Counted from the stretch's first letter, positions 27,812 through 36,438 are shown. The stretch is DNA of 64,000 nt from Pseudobdellovibrionaceae bacterium (GCA_023898385.1 CP060220.1:1860001-1924000); one strand, 5' to 3'. Made by a program: numbers and translations. The notes: generated from the letters alone by a model not told the origin.

Positions 27812-28299
27812 GGTACTGCTTGTTGCAGTGCTTGAACCTGCTTTTGTTTCAGTGGAATTGATTAAAATAGCTTGTTGAATTGCTCCACGTAATGTCAACC
27901 ACGAGGCCGCTGGTGCTTCTACCGCAATAAGTACGGGAGCCATTTGTGCCGTGGTTTCTGTTTTTGTTCCGCCCTCTGGTGATTCACCAATAAATACTCT
28001 TTGGTATTGAAGTGCATAGAAAAGGGCCGCTCCTTCTCCAAAGGTCTTTTTTCGTGAAGCTCCTATAACGAGTTCGCTGCCGCTGTGGTCCGTTTTGGCG
28101 CCTGCCGATGGATCAAACTCTCCAGATAGACTAGCATAGTGCCCAAATAGCCTGAATTTACTAAAGTCATGACTGGCTCCAAGTTTAAATCCGAGGCTCC
28201 CCGTCCATTCATCAGAATTATTAGTCGTCGTTCCCTTGGCGGTGTCTAGTAAACTTAAATGACCAAATACATCCGTATTTTCAGAAAGTACGGCACCGC
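27812..28299 (-). pseudogene. Internal fragment of the outer-membrane protein gene (truncated duplicate)
   Basis: 488 bp repeating 26542-27029 in the same orientation with three substitutions noticed. It lacks both the 5' end (start, signal peptide) and the 3' end of the gene, so it cannot be expressed as a whole protein. Together with the copy at 27612-27811 it shows a tandem duplication with a period of 1270 bp. The very low divergence means the event is recent or the copies are kept alike by recombination. Confidence 0.92.
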
Positions 28300-28421
28300 T
28301 GATTGGACAGAATAGATTACTTGACTGAGTTATCGCAAAAATCCAGACTTTACACGGGGCTCATGATATATGTATTCTTCAAACGCCACCAGTGAAAGGC
28401 AAGACTGGGGATAAAGATTAG

Positions 28422-29477
28422 ATGAAAAAAATCGATTCTGATGACCTCGAAGGAGGTAAGCCTATTTGCCAACCATCAAACGATCGCCCAACCTGCACAA
28501 TTTGTGGCGCCGAAAGCAACGCTCGGACGATCGGGTTTGCTGATGATCATGAATACCATACGTCCCCCAAACTGTACGAATATAAAATCTGTTCCCAATG
28601 TAGATCAGTAGCCATTGATTCCAAAATTACTAGTGAAGAAATACTGGCGGCCTATCCTGCTGCATATTACTCATATCATCTTTTGGAAAACTATCGTCAG
28701 TATCGAAGTAGTTATTGGGGGCAAAAGTATTACAATGACGTCAAATCCGCTTTGCTTAAAGACATAAAGAACTGGGCAAAAGCTTCAAACATTAACTATC
28801 AGGACGCTCGGATATTGGACTACGGAGCCGGAGATTCGTTTAAATTGACCTTGCTTGAGGAAATGGGGCTGAAAAGCAGAAACCTAGTTGGCTTTGAACC
28901 TCATTCGGGCGGCCAGGACCTCGGTCAAAATCAATTCCAAATGATCAGAAACTCAAATGATCTTGATTTCTATCAAAATCATTTCGACATCATTATCGCC
29001 TCACATGTCATTGAACATTTAGAAGATCCAAAAATTCTTTTTGCCCACGCCAAACGGGCATTAAAACGCCGTGGTATCTTGGTAATTGATATGCCTACCC
29101 CTCGAGGGTGGCATTTCGCCGTAACGAAATGCCGACACTGGGGCGGATACCATGCGCCTCGACATTTAAATTTGCTGACCGCCGAAGCTGCCATTCAGTT
29201 TTCACGTGATAGCCAATTTGATTTGATTACCTCCGAGTACATTGACGATTCTTGGATCATGGCGCAAACGGTAAACTCGATCATTGTACGGGCACCCAGC
29301 TATATAGTCCCAACCGCATTGGCCAACGCTATCAACGCTGAAAAAAAGGAAGTTCCAACTTTAGCGAGATCGCTAATTTACGGGGGATTTAGTTTTATAA
29401 GTAAGTTCATCCTAACGTTTGGTGGCAAAAGCTCCGTAGCAAGACTAGTAGTCCAGAAAGTTGCGGACAGTGACTAG
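28422..29477 (+). CDS. Class I SAM-dependent methyltransferase with N-terminal zinc ribbon
   Basis: 351 residues. Residues ~22-65 contain two CxxC pairs (CTICG and CSQCR) that likely bind zinc. Residues ~125-240 form a Methyltransf_23-type Rossmann domain: ILDYGAGDSFKLTLLEEMG (motif I), VGFEPH (acidic-like motif II), IIIASHVIEHLEDP (motif IV) and ILVIDMPTPRG. The same architecture occurs in methyltransferases of sugar and O-antigen clusters, so a cell-surface glycan or small molecule could be the substrate. It is the first gene of the inserted segment and its stop overlaps the kinase gene start by 8 bp, implying coupled expression. No membrane segment; cytosolic. Confidence 0.8.
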   Translation: MKKIDSDDLEGGKPICQPSNDRPTCTICGAESNARTIGFADDHEYHTSPKLYEYKICSQCRSVAIDSKITSEEILAAYPAAYYSYHLLENYRQYRSSYWGQKYYNDVKSALLKDIKNWAKASNINYQDARILDYGAGDSFKLTLLEEMGLKSRNLVGFEPHSGGQDLGQNQFQMIRNSNDLDFYQNHFDIIIASHVIEHLEDPKILFAHAKRALKRRGILVIDMPTPRGWHFAVTKCRHWGGYHAPRHLNLLTAEAAIQFSRDSQFDLITSEYIDDSWIMAQTVNSIIVRAPSYIVPTALANAINAEKKEVPTLARSLIYGGFSFISKFILTFGGKSSVARLVVQKVADSD

Positions 29478-31677
29478 CTATTTCAAGAATTTTTTGGGAT
29501 TTGAGGCCCGGATTTTTTTGGCGATATTTTTGCCCATTTCTATCATATTAGTCGTGGTCGGAAAACTTTCCTACGACTCAATTTCTGCTCGGCTAAAGGA
29601 GGATTACACCGAACGCTATGAGGCGTTAAATAACACTTTAGCGGCAACATTTAAAGAACTAGAAAATAGTGTTGGAAAAATTAGCATGAATGCCGCCTAT
29701 GCTCTCTTTCAACTCGAGAAACAAAGCGGCCTGCCATCAGAAAATGAACTGAAAACCTTGGCTAAGAGGCTAAATGTCTCGCATCTTTATATCGCAAACA
29801 GCGACGGAGTTTTCATCCGAAACACTGACATTCCTGAAGGAAAAAGAACCCATAAATTGTTCGATTTTTGTGAGGACTACAGGGGCCTGCTCACAGGAAG
29901 GTTTTCAATGCAGCAGACACCCGTCTTGCCGAGTGACCCCTATACTGGCCCCTACAAATTTACGATGATTCCAAATCATACCAACACCCGGATTCTAGAA
30001 GTAGGTTACCACTTGGACTACATTACTACGATGCTTAAGCAGGCCGTTCAAAAGGACAAGAATATTGTCGCTATGTCCTTTTTATCTCCAACAGGGTTCG
30101 AGTTGGGATCAATCTCCTCTGAACGAAAAAAATCCCGCGACGCAAGTCACGAGTCATCTAGCGATGATTTGAAAAACTTGATTGTTTCAACTAGGATATC
30201 CGCGAACTTGGATCACTGCTGTGAGTGTACTTTTAAGGGAGTGGCAGACTCATCAGGTACATATTTCTATGTTATACAAACGTCCGTATCTCTGTTGCCA
30301 TTTCTAAATCGGCTCAATGATATTAAGCAACACTACTTAGAAGCATTCTTGATAGCAGTCATTTTTGCGCTAATTGTCGCAAGATTGCTATCTCTATTTC
30401 TAACAAAACATCTCAAAATAATCAATAACGGCGTTGAAGGTTTAATTAAAACAAATGATTTGAGTAAGAGATTTCTTATTGGTGGACCAAATGAGTTTAC
30501 AAATCTGTCTTCAAATCTAAACCGAATGATAGAATCCATGGCGAAGAGTCAGGCTCTGATGGTTGAAAATGAGAAACACATGGCCCTATTCTCGATAGCG
30601 AAACAGGTGGCACATGACATTCGATCGCCTTTGACTGCATTGGACTTTGCATTTCGCAGTCTGAATGGTATTCCTGAGGAGACGCGAGAACTGATTAGAG
30701 GTGCCAGCAATCGAATCCGAGACATCGCAAATAATCTTTTAGAATCCTATCAAAGACAAAATCAAAGTCTCTTTGGATCTAATGATCTTATGGGTGACTT
30801 TGGAATTTCAAACACAAATATTTATCTTGTACCAAGCCTGGTCGAAGCTCTCTGTTCTGAAGTCAGAGCTCAATATCGATCTTATCCCGACATTGAAATT
30901 GACACCCATTTTGACAACATGGATCTTGGTCTCTTTGCTAATGTATCAACCTCAGACTTTAGTCGCGTAATATCAAACCTGGTTAACAACTCGGTCGAAG
31001 CCCTGAAACGACAAAGTGGAAAGGTAACTGTTTCCGTTTGCGGAATTCAGTCCCAAATAGAAATTAATGTGGTCGATAATGGTCGCGGGATAAACCCAAA
31101 ATTAATTCCAAGATTGACTGAACAAGGGGCGACCTTTGGCAAGCCCTTAGGCACTGGCCTCGGCCTTTATCATGCTAAAAAGTGTGTCGAAAATTGGCGC
31201 GGATCGATTCAAATTGATTCAAAATTAAACGAAGGAACAAAAATTCAAATCAGAATTCCTCGAGTTTCTGCCCCAAAATGGTTTGCGTCCACAATTGAAA
31301 TTTCTCATGTATCAAATGTTGTTGTGGTAGACGATGACCGCTTCATTCACCAAGTTTGGGCCAGCAGATTTGGCAAGATATGCCGAAATGAACAAATTAA
31401 TTTAGTTCATTTTTCATCCATTTCGCCTTTCAGGGCGTGGCTAGATGCGAATCAAAATGATAAGAATCTCTATTTGATGGATTTTGAACATATTGGACAA
31501 TCGGTCGACGGATTGGATTTGGTCGAACTGTACGGAATCGAGCCGGAAACAATACTTGTTACTAGTCATTCGGAGGACCCTAATATTATTGATCGATGTT
31601 CTCGAAATGGTGTCAAGATTTTGCCCAAAGTTCTTGCCGTACATGTGCCAATAATCTTCTCGGCGAGCGCTAAATAG
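29470..31677 (+). CDS. Hybrid sensor histidine kinase with receiver domain
   Basis: 735 residues from GTG 29470, which overlaps the previous stop (GTGACTAG); TTG 29461 is an alternative. Order: membrane segment (~12-33), extracytoplasmic sensor of ~250 residues with Cache-like features, second membrane segment (~285-310), HAMP, HisKA (VAHDIRSPLTAL, phospho-acceptor His382), HATPase_c (NLVNNSVEAL, VVDNGRGI, GTGLGLYHA), then a C-terminal receiver domain with acidic pocket VVVDDDRF (Asp621 area), phosphorylation site Asp671 (LYLMDFEH) and Lys720. It senses an extracellular signal and autophosphorylates at the inner membrane. No separate response regulator is nearby; the linked methyltransferase suggests a shared job. 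The closest in-window relative is the kinase at 35701. Confidence 0.88.
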   Translation: MTSYFKNFLGFEARIFLAIFLPISIILVVVGKLSYDSISARLKEDYTERYEALNNTLAATFKELENSVGKISMNAAYALFQLEKQSGLPSENELKTLAKRLNVSHLYIANSDGVFIRNTDIPEGKRTHKLFDFCEDYRGLLTGRFSMQQTPVLPSDPYTGPYKFTMIPNHTNTRILEVGYHLDYITTMLKQAVQKDKNIVAMSFLSPTGFELGSISSERKKSRDASHESSSDDLKNLIVSTRISANLDHCCECTFKGVADSSGTYFYVIQTSVSLLPFLNRLNDIKQHYLEAFLIAVIFALIVARLLSLFLTKHLKIINNGVEGLIKTNDLSKRFLIGGPNEFTNLSSNLNRMIESMAKSQALMVENEKHMALFSIAKQVAHDIRSPLTALDFAFRSLNGIPEETRELIRGASNRIRDIANNLLESYQRQNQSLFGSNDLMGDFGISNTNIYLVPSLVEALCSEVRAQYRSYPDIEIDTHFDNMDLGLFANVSTSDFSRVISNLVNNSVEALKRQSGKVTVSVCGIQSQIEINVVDNGRGINPKLIPRLTEQGATFGKPLGTGLGLYHAKKCVENWRGSIQIDSKLNEGTKIQIRIPRVSAPKWFASTIEISHVSNVVVVDDDRFIHQVWASRFGKICRNEQINLVHFSSISPFRAWLDANQNDKNLYLMDFEHIGQSVDGLDLVELYGIEPETILVTSHSEDPNIIDRCSRNGVKILPKVLAVHVPIIFSASAK

Positions 31678-31870
31678 GCCCTCTGTCCAAAACAGGCCCA
31701 ATGGCCTAGTCGACTGAACCACGCAAAAGAAATGCACTTGAATGGAATGAATTCGAAGTCCTTAACGGTATTTGTGACAACCAACTGTGACCTGTTCAAT
31801 CCGTAATGACGAACTGTGGACAATATACATAGCCGCATCAGAAACAATTGCGGTAAAGGTATTCCACCCC

Positions 31871-32070
31871 GACTCCAATTATAATTTTCCTGACGCAACA
31901 CAACAGGTTCACACGCCTTGGTGTTGGCCGGGCTCCATCCACCTATGAGCACCTATATTAGAAGTCCGCGCAACTGTTGACGACGCCGTCAGATCCTTTG
32001 ACAATCAAGGCTTAGGGTTTTGAATTTTATCACCTGAGAAAAGACACTATGACACTTATACTGAAACAAA
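31871..32070 (+). repeat. Duplicated upstream region and first codons of the TIGR03546 gene, copy 2 (functional)
   Basis: Matches 27612-27811 over 200 bp. This copy leads into the complete gene at 32049. It contains AATTATAATT (31877-31886), a possible -10 in both directions. The match stops at 32070/27811, exactly where copy 1 joins outer-membrane gene sequence. Confidence 0.9.
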
Positions 32071-32573
32071 TTTTTGCGTTTTTAAAACTTCTTAACTCTG
32101 AAACAGGTACCCATCAAATCGCCTGGGGAATCGCACTGGGTTTTGTACTGGGCATGACCCCGGCACTGAGCCTCCAAACACTTTTGGTTTTTTTGCTCAT
32201 TTTTATTTTCCGAGTGCAAGCGGGAGCTGCGTTCTTGTCCGCCTTCTTTTTTAAGTTTGCCGCCTACCTGCTGGATCCTCTTTTTCATATTGTTGGAGAA
32301 AAGGTATTACAGACACCCTCTCTGCAAGATGTTTTTACTACGCTCTACAATATGCCGATCATCCCGCTCACGCGATTTAACAACACTATTGTCATGGGCT
32401 CAGGTGTTGTCTCTTTGCTGCTGGTTCCGGTGATTTACGTGCTTGCTAAGATTTTTGTCATTAAGTACAGACATCTCGTTGTGGAGAGATTTCAGCAGAG
32501 TAAGATTTGGAAAGCAATAAAAGCCACCTCCCTTTACAAATGGTACTACAAATATGACAGCCTCTACGGATAA
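32049..32573 (+). CDS. TIGR03546 family membrane protein (DUF2062)
   Basis: 174 residues. The family's conserved N-terminal block is present (LNSETGTHQIAWGIALGFVL, then GMTPALSLQT), followed by hydrophobic segments at ~27-60, ~62-80 and ~117-140 and a basic C-terminal helix. TIGR03546 proteins are small inner-membrane proteins almost always encoded just before a TIGR03545 protein, exactly as here. Function is unknown. Its upstream region and first codons are duplicated at 27612-27811. The gene overlaps the next by 20 bp. Confidence 0.85.
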   Translation: MTLILKQIFAFLKLLNSETGTHQIAWGIALGFVLGMTPALSLQTLLVFLLIFIFRVQAGAAFLSAFFFKFAAYLLDPLFHIVGEKVLQTPSLQDVFTTLYNMPIIPLTRFNNTIVMGSGVVSLLLVPVIYVLAKIFVIKYRHLVVERFQQSKIWKAIKATSLYKWYYKYDSLYG

Positions 32574-34509
32574 AAAAGACACAAAGAAAAAGAAACCCAA
32601 AGGCCCCATTCGCTTTGAGGCCATCATTCCCACGGTCGTGGTAGTAGCCCTGTTGATAGGTTATTTCACCTTCTTGTTTGACAGCCAGTTGAAGTCGGCC
32701 CTGGAGTGGGGAGGCACACAGGTGCATGGTGCTGAGGTCAACATCAGGTCATTGAATATTAGTTTTGTTCGGGCCGACCTTTCTATTTCAGGTATAGAAG
32801 TGACTGACAAAGAACAGCCGGAGCAAAATCTTCTGCAGGTGGGGCGCATACGATTTAAGCTATTGTGGGACGCTTTACTTCGAGCAAAATTTGTCGTTGA
32901 CGATGCAACCATTGAAAATATTCAAACCGGTGTCCCTCGCACCCGCCCCGGACGAGTGCTACCAGTGAAACCGCCACAAGAAGGAAACGAGAACCAAACT
33001 GTCCGTGAGGTAGAGGCCGCGGCCGTAGCTAAAGCGAAAAGTGATTTTGGCGGCAATATTTTAGGCGATGTGGCCGCCGTGATGGGGGGCACTGCAAAAG
33101 ATGATCAGCTAAAAAGCATTCAGGGCGAGCTCAAAGCTGAAGCCCGAATGAAAGAGGTAGAAAAAGCGCTTAAAGAAAAACAATCCGAATGGTCAAAGCG
33201 CATCAGTGAGCTGCCCACTGGAAAAGAGCTAGATGCCTTGATTGCCCGAGCCAAAGTTTTGAAGTTTGACACAAACAATCCCGCCCAATTTGCAAAAGAC
33301 CTAGAAGCCCTTAATGCTATTGCGAAAGAGGCCGATGCCAAACTTAAGCTAGTAGAAAAAACCAGTAAGGACCTCGATTCAGACTCTAAGAGCATTGATG
33401 GGGCGTTCAAAGAAATTGATCAGCTAGTCAAGCAAGATCTGGCTGACTTACAAAAGAGATTAAAGCTACCAAGCCTGAATGTGGGCGAGTTTTCTAAAGG
33501 GCTTTTTGCCAGCATGTTAGCTGAAAAAATGGGATCATTGCACAAATATATGGTGATGGCCCATGAATACATGCCTCCGAAAAAAACCAAAAAAGAAAAA
33601 GAGGCTCAACAAGCAGAACTTTTACCCAAACAACGTGGCAAGGGAAAAGATTTTCGCTTTCCTATTACGAAGGGGTATCCCACTTTTTGGCTGAAGCATG
33701 CCGCCATTTCCTCTGAGCCCAGTGACTCCGAATACAGTGGACGCATGAAGGGCGAAGTAAACCACATCACAACAAGCCCAAGCACCGTGGGTCTTCCGAT
33801 GACCATTGTTTTGGAAGGAGATTTTCCCAAACAAGGCATCCAGGACTTTTCAACAAATATTGTCATAGATCACACAACAGCCTCACCGGCTGAAAGTTTT
33901 GTCACGCAAGTGGGCAGCTATCCCGTGGGCCGACAGGTACTTAGTGATAGTGAAGATGTGAAACTGGCCATTGTCAAATCTAAAGGTGGCATGACCATGC
34001 AGGGAGAGAGGAAAAACAAAATCTGGAATCTGCTATTAGAAAATTCTTTTCGTGAAATTGACTACGAATTAAACGCTCGCTCAACCACAATGAAAGAAGT
34101 GCTCACCGGCGTTGCCCAAGACCTTCCAACAGTAAGCCTGCGAGCAAAAGCACAAGGCCCCTTTGAAAATCTCAAATGGGATGTGTATTCAAACCTGGGT
34201 GATGAACTTGCAAAGGGTTTTAAAAAGCAGTTGGACAATAAGATCAAAGAGGCACAAGCCAAATTAAAAGCTCTAGTGGACGAGCGAATTAACAAACAAA
34301 GGGCTGAGCTTGAAGGACAAGCCAATAAAATAAAAGCCGACCTGAATAAACAAGTGGACCAGGCAAAACAGAAGGTGGCTGCGGCAAAAACTTCGGCACA
34401 GCAAGAAGGCGATAAGCGAAAAAAAGAGCTTGAAAACAGTAACAAAAAGAAAGTGGAAAAAGCCGGCAAAAAAGCCGTAGATGACCTCAAGAAAAGTCTG
34501 GGGTTTTAA
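32554..34509 (+). CDS. TIGR03545 family protein, membrane-anchored, coiled-coil
   Basis: 651 residues. The short basic N-terminus (KKDTKKKKPKGPIRFEA) and one membrane segment (~24-44, IIPTVVVVALLIGYFTFLF) anchor a large periplasmic part. Residues ~60-125 have an AsmA-like look (VRADLSISGIEVTDKEQPEQ, RIRFKLLWDALL). Long charged helices (~145-320) and a Lys/Glu/Ala-rich coiled coil at the end (~560-650) flank the conserved middle. TIGR03545 has no known function; its constant pairing with TIGR03546 argues that the two form a complex in the inner membrane or envelope. Start inside the previous gene suggests translational coupling. Confidence 0.85.
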   Translation: MTASTDKKDTKKKKPKGPIRFEAIIPTVVVVALLIGYFTFLFDSQLKSALEWGGTQVHGAEVNIRSLNISFVRADLSISGIEVTDKEQPEQNLLQVGRIRFKLLWDALLRAKFVVDDATIENIQTGVPRTRPGRVLPVKPPQEGNENQTVREVEAAAVAKAKSDFGGNILGDVAAVMGGTAKDDQLKSIQGELKAEARMKEVEKALKEKQSEWSKRISELPTGKELDALIARAKVLKFDTNNPAQFAKDLEALNAIAKEADAKLKLVEKTSKDLDSDSKSIDGAFKEIDQLVKQDLADLQKRLKLPSLNVGEFSKGLFASMLAEKMGSLHKYMVMAHEYMPPKKTKKEKEAQQAELLPKQRGKGKDFRFPITKGYPTFWLKHAAISSEPSDSEYSGRMKGEVNHITTSPSTVGLPMTIVLEGDFPKQGIQDFSTNIVIDHTTASPAESFVTQVGSYPVGRQVLSDSEDVKLAIVKSKGGMTMQGERKNKIWNLLLENSFREIDYELNARSTTMKEVLTGVAQDLPTVSLRAKAQGPFENLKWDVYSNLGDELAKGFKKQLDNKIKEAQAKLKALVDERINKQRAELEGQANKIKADLNKQVDQAKQKVAAAKTSAQQEGDKRKKELENSNKKKVEKAGKKAVDDLKKSLGF

Positions 34510-34642
34510 AGGCCCGCGAGTTTATCAAAAATAATAAACCCAAATGACGACACAAGATTTCTTAAATGTGATTTGGGTATGGGCAACGATTCCCCAAACC
34601 AACACAACAAAGACAAAACAGATCTAACAAGAAGTAGCAATG
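34510..34642. other. Downstream region of the TIGR03545 gene with inverted repeat
   Basis: ACCCAAAT (34538-34545) and ATTTGGGT (34571-34578) are perfect 8-bp complements around 25 nt, 29 bp after the stop at 34509. No T-run follows. No gene is seen. Confidence 0.4.
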
Positions 34643-34829
34643 TCCCAGTGGTAGCAATAGCAGGTCAGTAGAGTGGGGGGGGCTACCCATACGGGCCATC
34701 CCGGTGTGCATGGCGTATCCGGGTTGCGGCACGCAGTGACGCAATCCGAAGACGACATGCGGCCACCCGGGTCTGGCCCGTATGGGTAGCCCCCCCCACT
34801 CTACTGACCTGCTATTGCTACCACTGGGA
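34643..34829. repeat. Long perfect inverted repeat, 56-bp arms, structured 75-nt core
   Basis: The left arm 34643-34698 is the exact complement of the right arm 34774-34829; both hold an eight-base G/C run. The 75-nt core (34699-34773) itself folds, pairing GGGTTGCG with CGCAATCC. It sits between convergent genes (stops at 34509 and 34845). The core resembles that of the repeat at 51021-51179, although the arms are unrelated. No coding capacity or transposase is seen. Confidence 0.92.
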
Positions 34830-34844
34830 ATCCGGTTCCTTTTG

Positions 34845-35276
34845 TTACTGACAGGTACGGCGGTTATCTAACCATTCCATGAGATCTTCGTATCTTGGTT
34901 CGCCAGGTTTCAACTCACAGGCCTCTTCAAGACAAAAGTCATTGTCTGTAGAGAATTTGATAAATGTTTCCTTTGGGATACTTAGTGCATACTTGAAAGA
35001 AATCTCTAGGTTTTTATCGGCAAATGGCGGAAAGGATAATCCACCCGCTGCGTGGCACCCTGCACAGTACTGAACAAAATAACTATCTAATAGGTACTGA
35101 TAACCTTGCTCACCACAAACCATCTCCGGACGGGCCACCGACTGAGATTCGCTTCCATCAACTTCAAGGTTATTACCTGAACAATTTTGAAAAAGTAAAA
35201 ACAGACCCACTAATAGTGAAATATTAAGTGTCGATAACCACACTTTTTTGGCTACTGTACGACCACGAGACGACAT
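34845..35276 (-). CDS. Cytochrome c-like lipoprotein
   Basis: 143 residues from ATG 35276, with GGGGGAAG four bases upstream; the frame opens earlier at 35297. The N-terminal hydrophobic stretch ends in the lipobox LFQNC, Cys32 being the lipid attachment site. A single haem-binding CAGCH lies at Cys71-Cys74-His75, within YFVQYCAGCHAAGGLSFPPF. The C-terminal half has three more cysteines (DFCLEEACELK, TCQ). It should be a periplasm-facing membrane-tethered monohaem cytochrome, carrying electrons or acting as a sensor. A perfect 9-bp inverted repeat sits 36 bp upstream. It stands alone. Confidence 0.75.
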   Translation of the reverse strand: MSSRGRTVAKKVWLSTLNISLLVGLFLLFQNCSGNNLEVDGSESQSVARPEMVCGEQGYQYLLDSYFVQYCAGCHAAGGLSFPPFADKNLEISFKYALSIPKETFIKFSTDNDFCLEEACELKPGEPRYEDLMEWLDNRRTCQ

Positions 35277-35311
35277 CACACTTCCCCCTAAACTCATCCG
35301 GCCTTTGCTTA

Positions 35312-35337
35312 AGGTAGAACTCCCTAACGTTCTACCT
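35312..35337 (-). promoter_or_regulatory. 9-bp perfect inverted repeat upstream of the cytochrome lipoprotein gene
   Basis: AGGTAGAAC (35312-35320) and GTTCTACCT (35329-35337) are perfect complements around 8 nt. Its near edge is 36 bp before the ATG at 35276. It could be an operator or a 5' leader hairpin. The rest of 35338-35524 shows no gene. Confidence 0.45.
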
Positions 35338-35524
35338 CACGAGGCCTATTCTCAGCTTCTATTGAAGCCCCTACCCTTTAGGACCAACTTGCGTTTTGAA
35401 GAATTAATAAAAATGCGAATACACCAAAGAAAGTTTGAATCCCAATGAGAAAACTCATTTGCTCCTTTGCTGGATTTACCCCAACTGATCTCTCTAGAGC
35501 TACTTATTTATTATATACCTCTAT

Positions 35525-35556
35525 AAAAAAAGCCGCAATCACTGCGGCTTTTCTTC
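35525..35556 (-). terminator. Rho-independent terminator
   Basis: AGCCGCA (35531-35537) pairs with TGCGGCT (35543-35549) around a 5-nt loop, with A/T runs on both sides, so it can work in both directions. On the minus strand it ends the histidine kinase/small-peptide transcript, 50 bp after the stop at 35606. Confidence 0.85.
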
Positions 35557-35605
35557 TATAAGGCCCTGAAATCAATCAGGTATTCTATTTTGGCTGTTTT
35601 CAAGC

Positions 35606-35704
35606 CTATTTCTTTATTGGGGCCTTTTGCGGCAATGGCATGAAGGCAAAGACGAATAACAACTGTAAAACCACCAATACTGAAATGTAGATTAAGAGCA
35701 TCAT
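35606..35704 (-). CDS. Small single-pass membrane protein (32 residues), overlaps histidine kinase stop
   Basis: The ATG at 35704 overlaps the kinase stop codon (ATGA), and GGGAGG lies seven bases upstream, inside the kinase gene. The product starts MMLLIYISVLVVLQLLFVFA and ends with a short Pro/Lys tail (PLPQKAPIKK), that is, one hydrophobic helix with a positively charged end, likely an inner-membrane peptide. A terminator follows 50 bp later, so the two genes form a complete operon. I know no family. It could be an accessory or regulator of the kinase, which itself has no membrane segment. It is too short for routine gene calling, but position, ribosome binding site and composition all support it. 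Confidence 0.6.
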   Translation of the reverse strand: MMLLIYISVLVVLQLLFVFAFMPLPQKAPIKK

Positions 35705-36438
35705 CTCTCACCTCCCAGTGACGGACCTTGAGTCCAAACAGGAAACCACACTAAAACCTCAGTGCCAACCGACGGACGACTATTAACCCCCAAAGCGCCC
35801 CCTCCCCCAAAGACAAGCTCTTCCACTATGGAAAGCCCCTCGCCCGTACCATGAGATTTTCCCTTAGTAAATCCGCGCTCAAAAATACGAGACAAGTCCT
35901 CTGGGGCAATCCCTTGCCCGTTGTCTTTTATTGAGAGCTCCACTCGCCCGGCTCTGACGTCGGTAGTGATTAAAATTTCCCCGCATACGTCAACAGCATC
36001 AAAGGCGTTTTCAAATAAGTTAATTAGTATTCTTAGTAGGTTTACCTTTGGCTGATGGACGTAAACGGGTTCAATATTATAGTTTCTAACAATTCGAATG
36101 CTGGGCTTTTGTTGTCGCCCACTTACAAAGCTCAACGCTTCATCAATCACAGAATGCACCTCAGTGATTTCTACCACCGCGGATTTTGGGCGATGTAGAA
36201 GTAACGACAGTATTTCATCTATTCGATCATTGGCCTGTTCCGCCAATTCGATTTCGCTTCGATGATTATAAAATGTGTTTTTATCTCGCTTCAGATTTTG
36301 CAGAGCCACCTTAAAGGCTCCCAAGGGAGATCTGAGATCGTGAGCTACTTGCCGACTGAGACGCCCGTAGGCCGCTTCTAATGCCAATCCCCTATCCACC
36401 TCAAGAAAACTACTCATTATCACTTCTGCCTTTTTCAT
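35701..36438 (-). CDS. Soluble sensor histidine kinase
   Basis: 245 residues from ATG 36438 (AGGTG upstream); the open frame starts at 36540 but lacks a better start. It is almost only a kinase core: HisKA with RQVAHDLRSPLGAF (His33), HATPase_c with N-box LINLFENAFDAV, G1 box DNGQGI, F-box FERGFT and G2 box GTGEGLSIVEEL. There is no membrane segment or sensor domain, so input must come from a partner. The gene is coupled to a 32-residue membrane peptide gene (ATGA overlap), a candidate membrane anchor. The response regulator is not encoded nearby. Confidence 0.85.
   Translation of the reverse strand: MKKAEVIMSSFLEVDRGLALEAAYGRLSRQVAHDLRSPLGAFKVALQNLKRDKNTFYNHRSEIELAEQANDRIDEILSLLLHRPKSAVVEITEVHSVIDEALSFVSGRQQKPSIRIVRNYNIEPVYVHQPKVNLLRILINLFENAFDAVDVCGEILITTDVRAGRVELSIKDNGQGIAPEDLSRIFERGFTKGKSHGTGEGLSIVEELVFGGGGALGVNSRPSVGTEVLVWFPVWTQGPSLGGER

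Larger units (their letters stand above)
28300..31870 (+). other. 3.57-kb inserted segment carrying a methyltransferase and a hybrid histidine kinase
   Basis: The segment lies between duplicate pieces and takes the place of what would be the second copy of 27030-27611. It holds the two genes at 28422 and 29470 plus ~190 bp of non-coding tail (31678-31870) with a weak TAGGCC/GGCCTA hairpin at the HK stop. It reads as more A/T-rich than its surroundings by eye. No transposase, integrase or terminal inverted repeat is seen. Confidence 0.7.
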
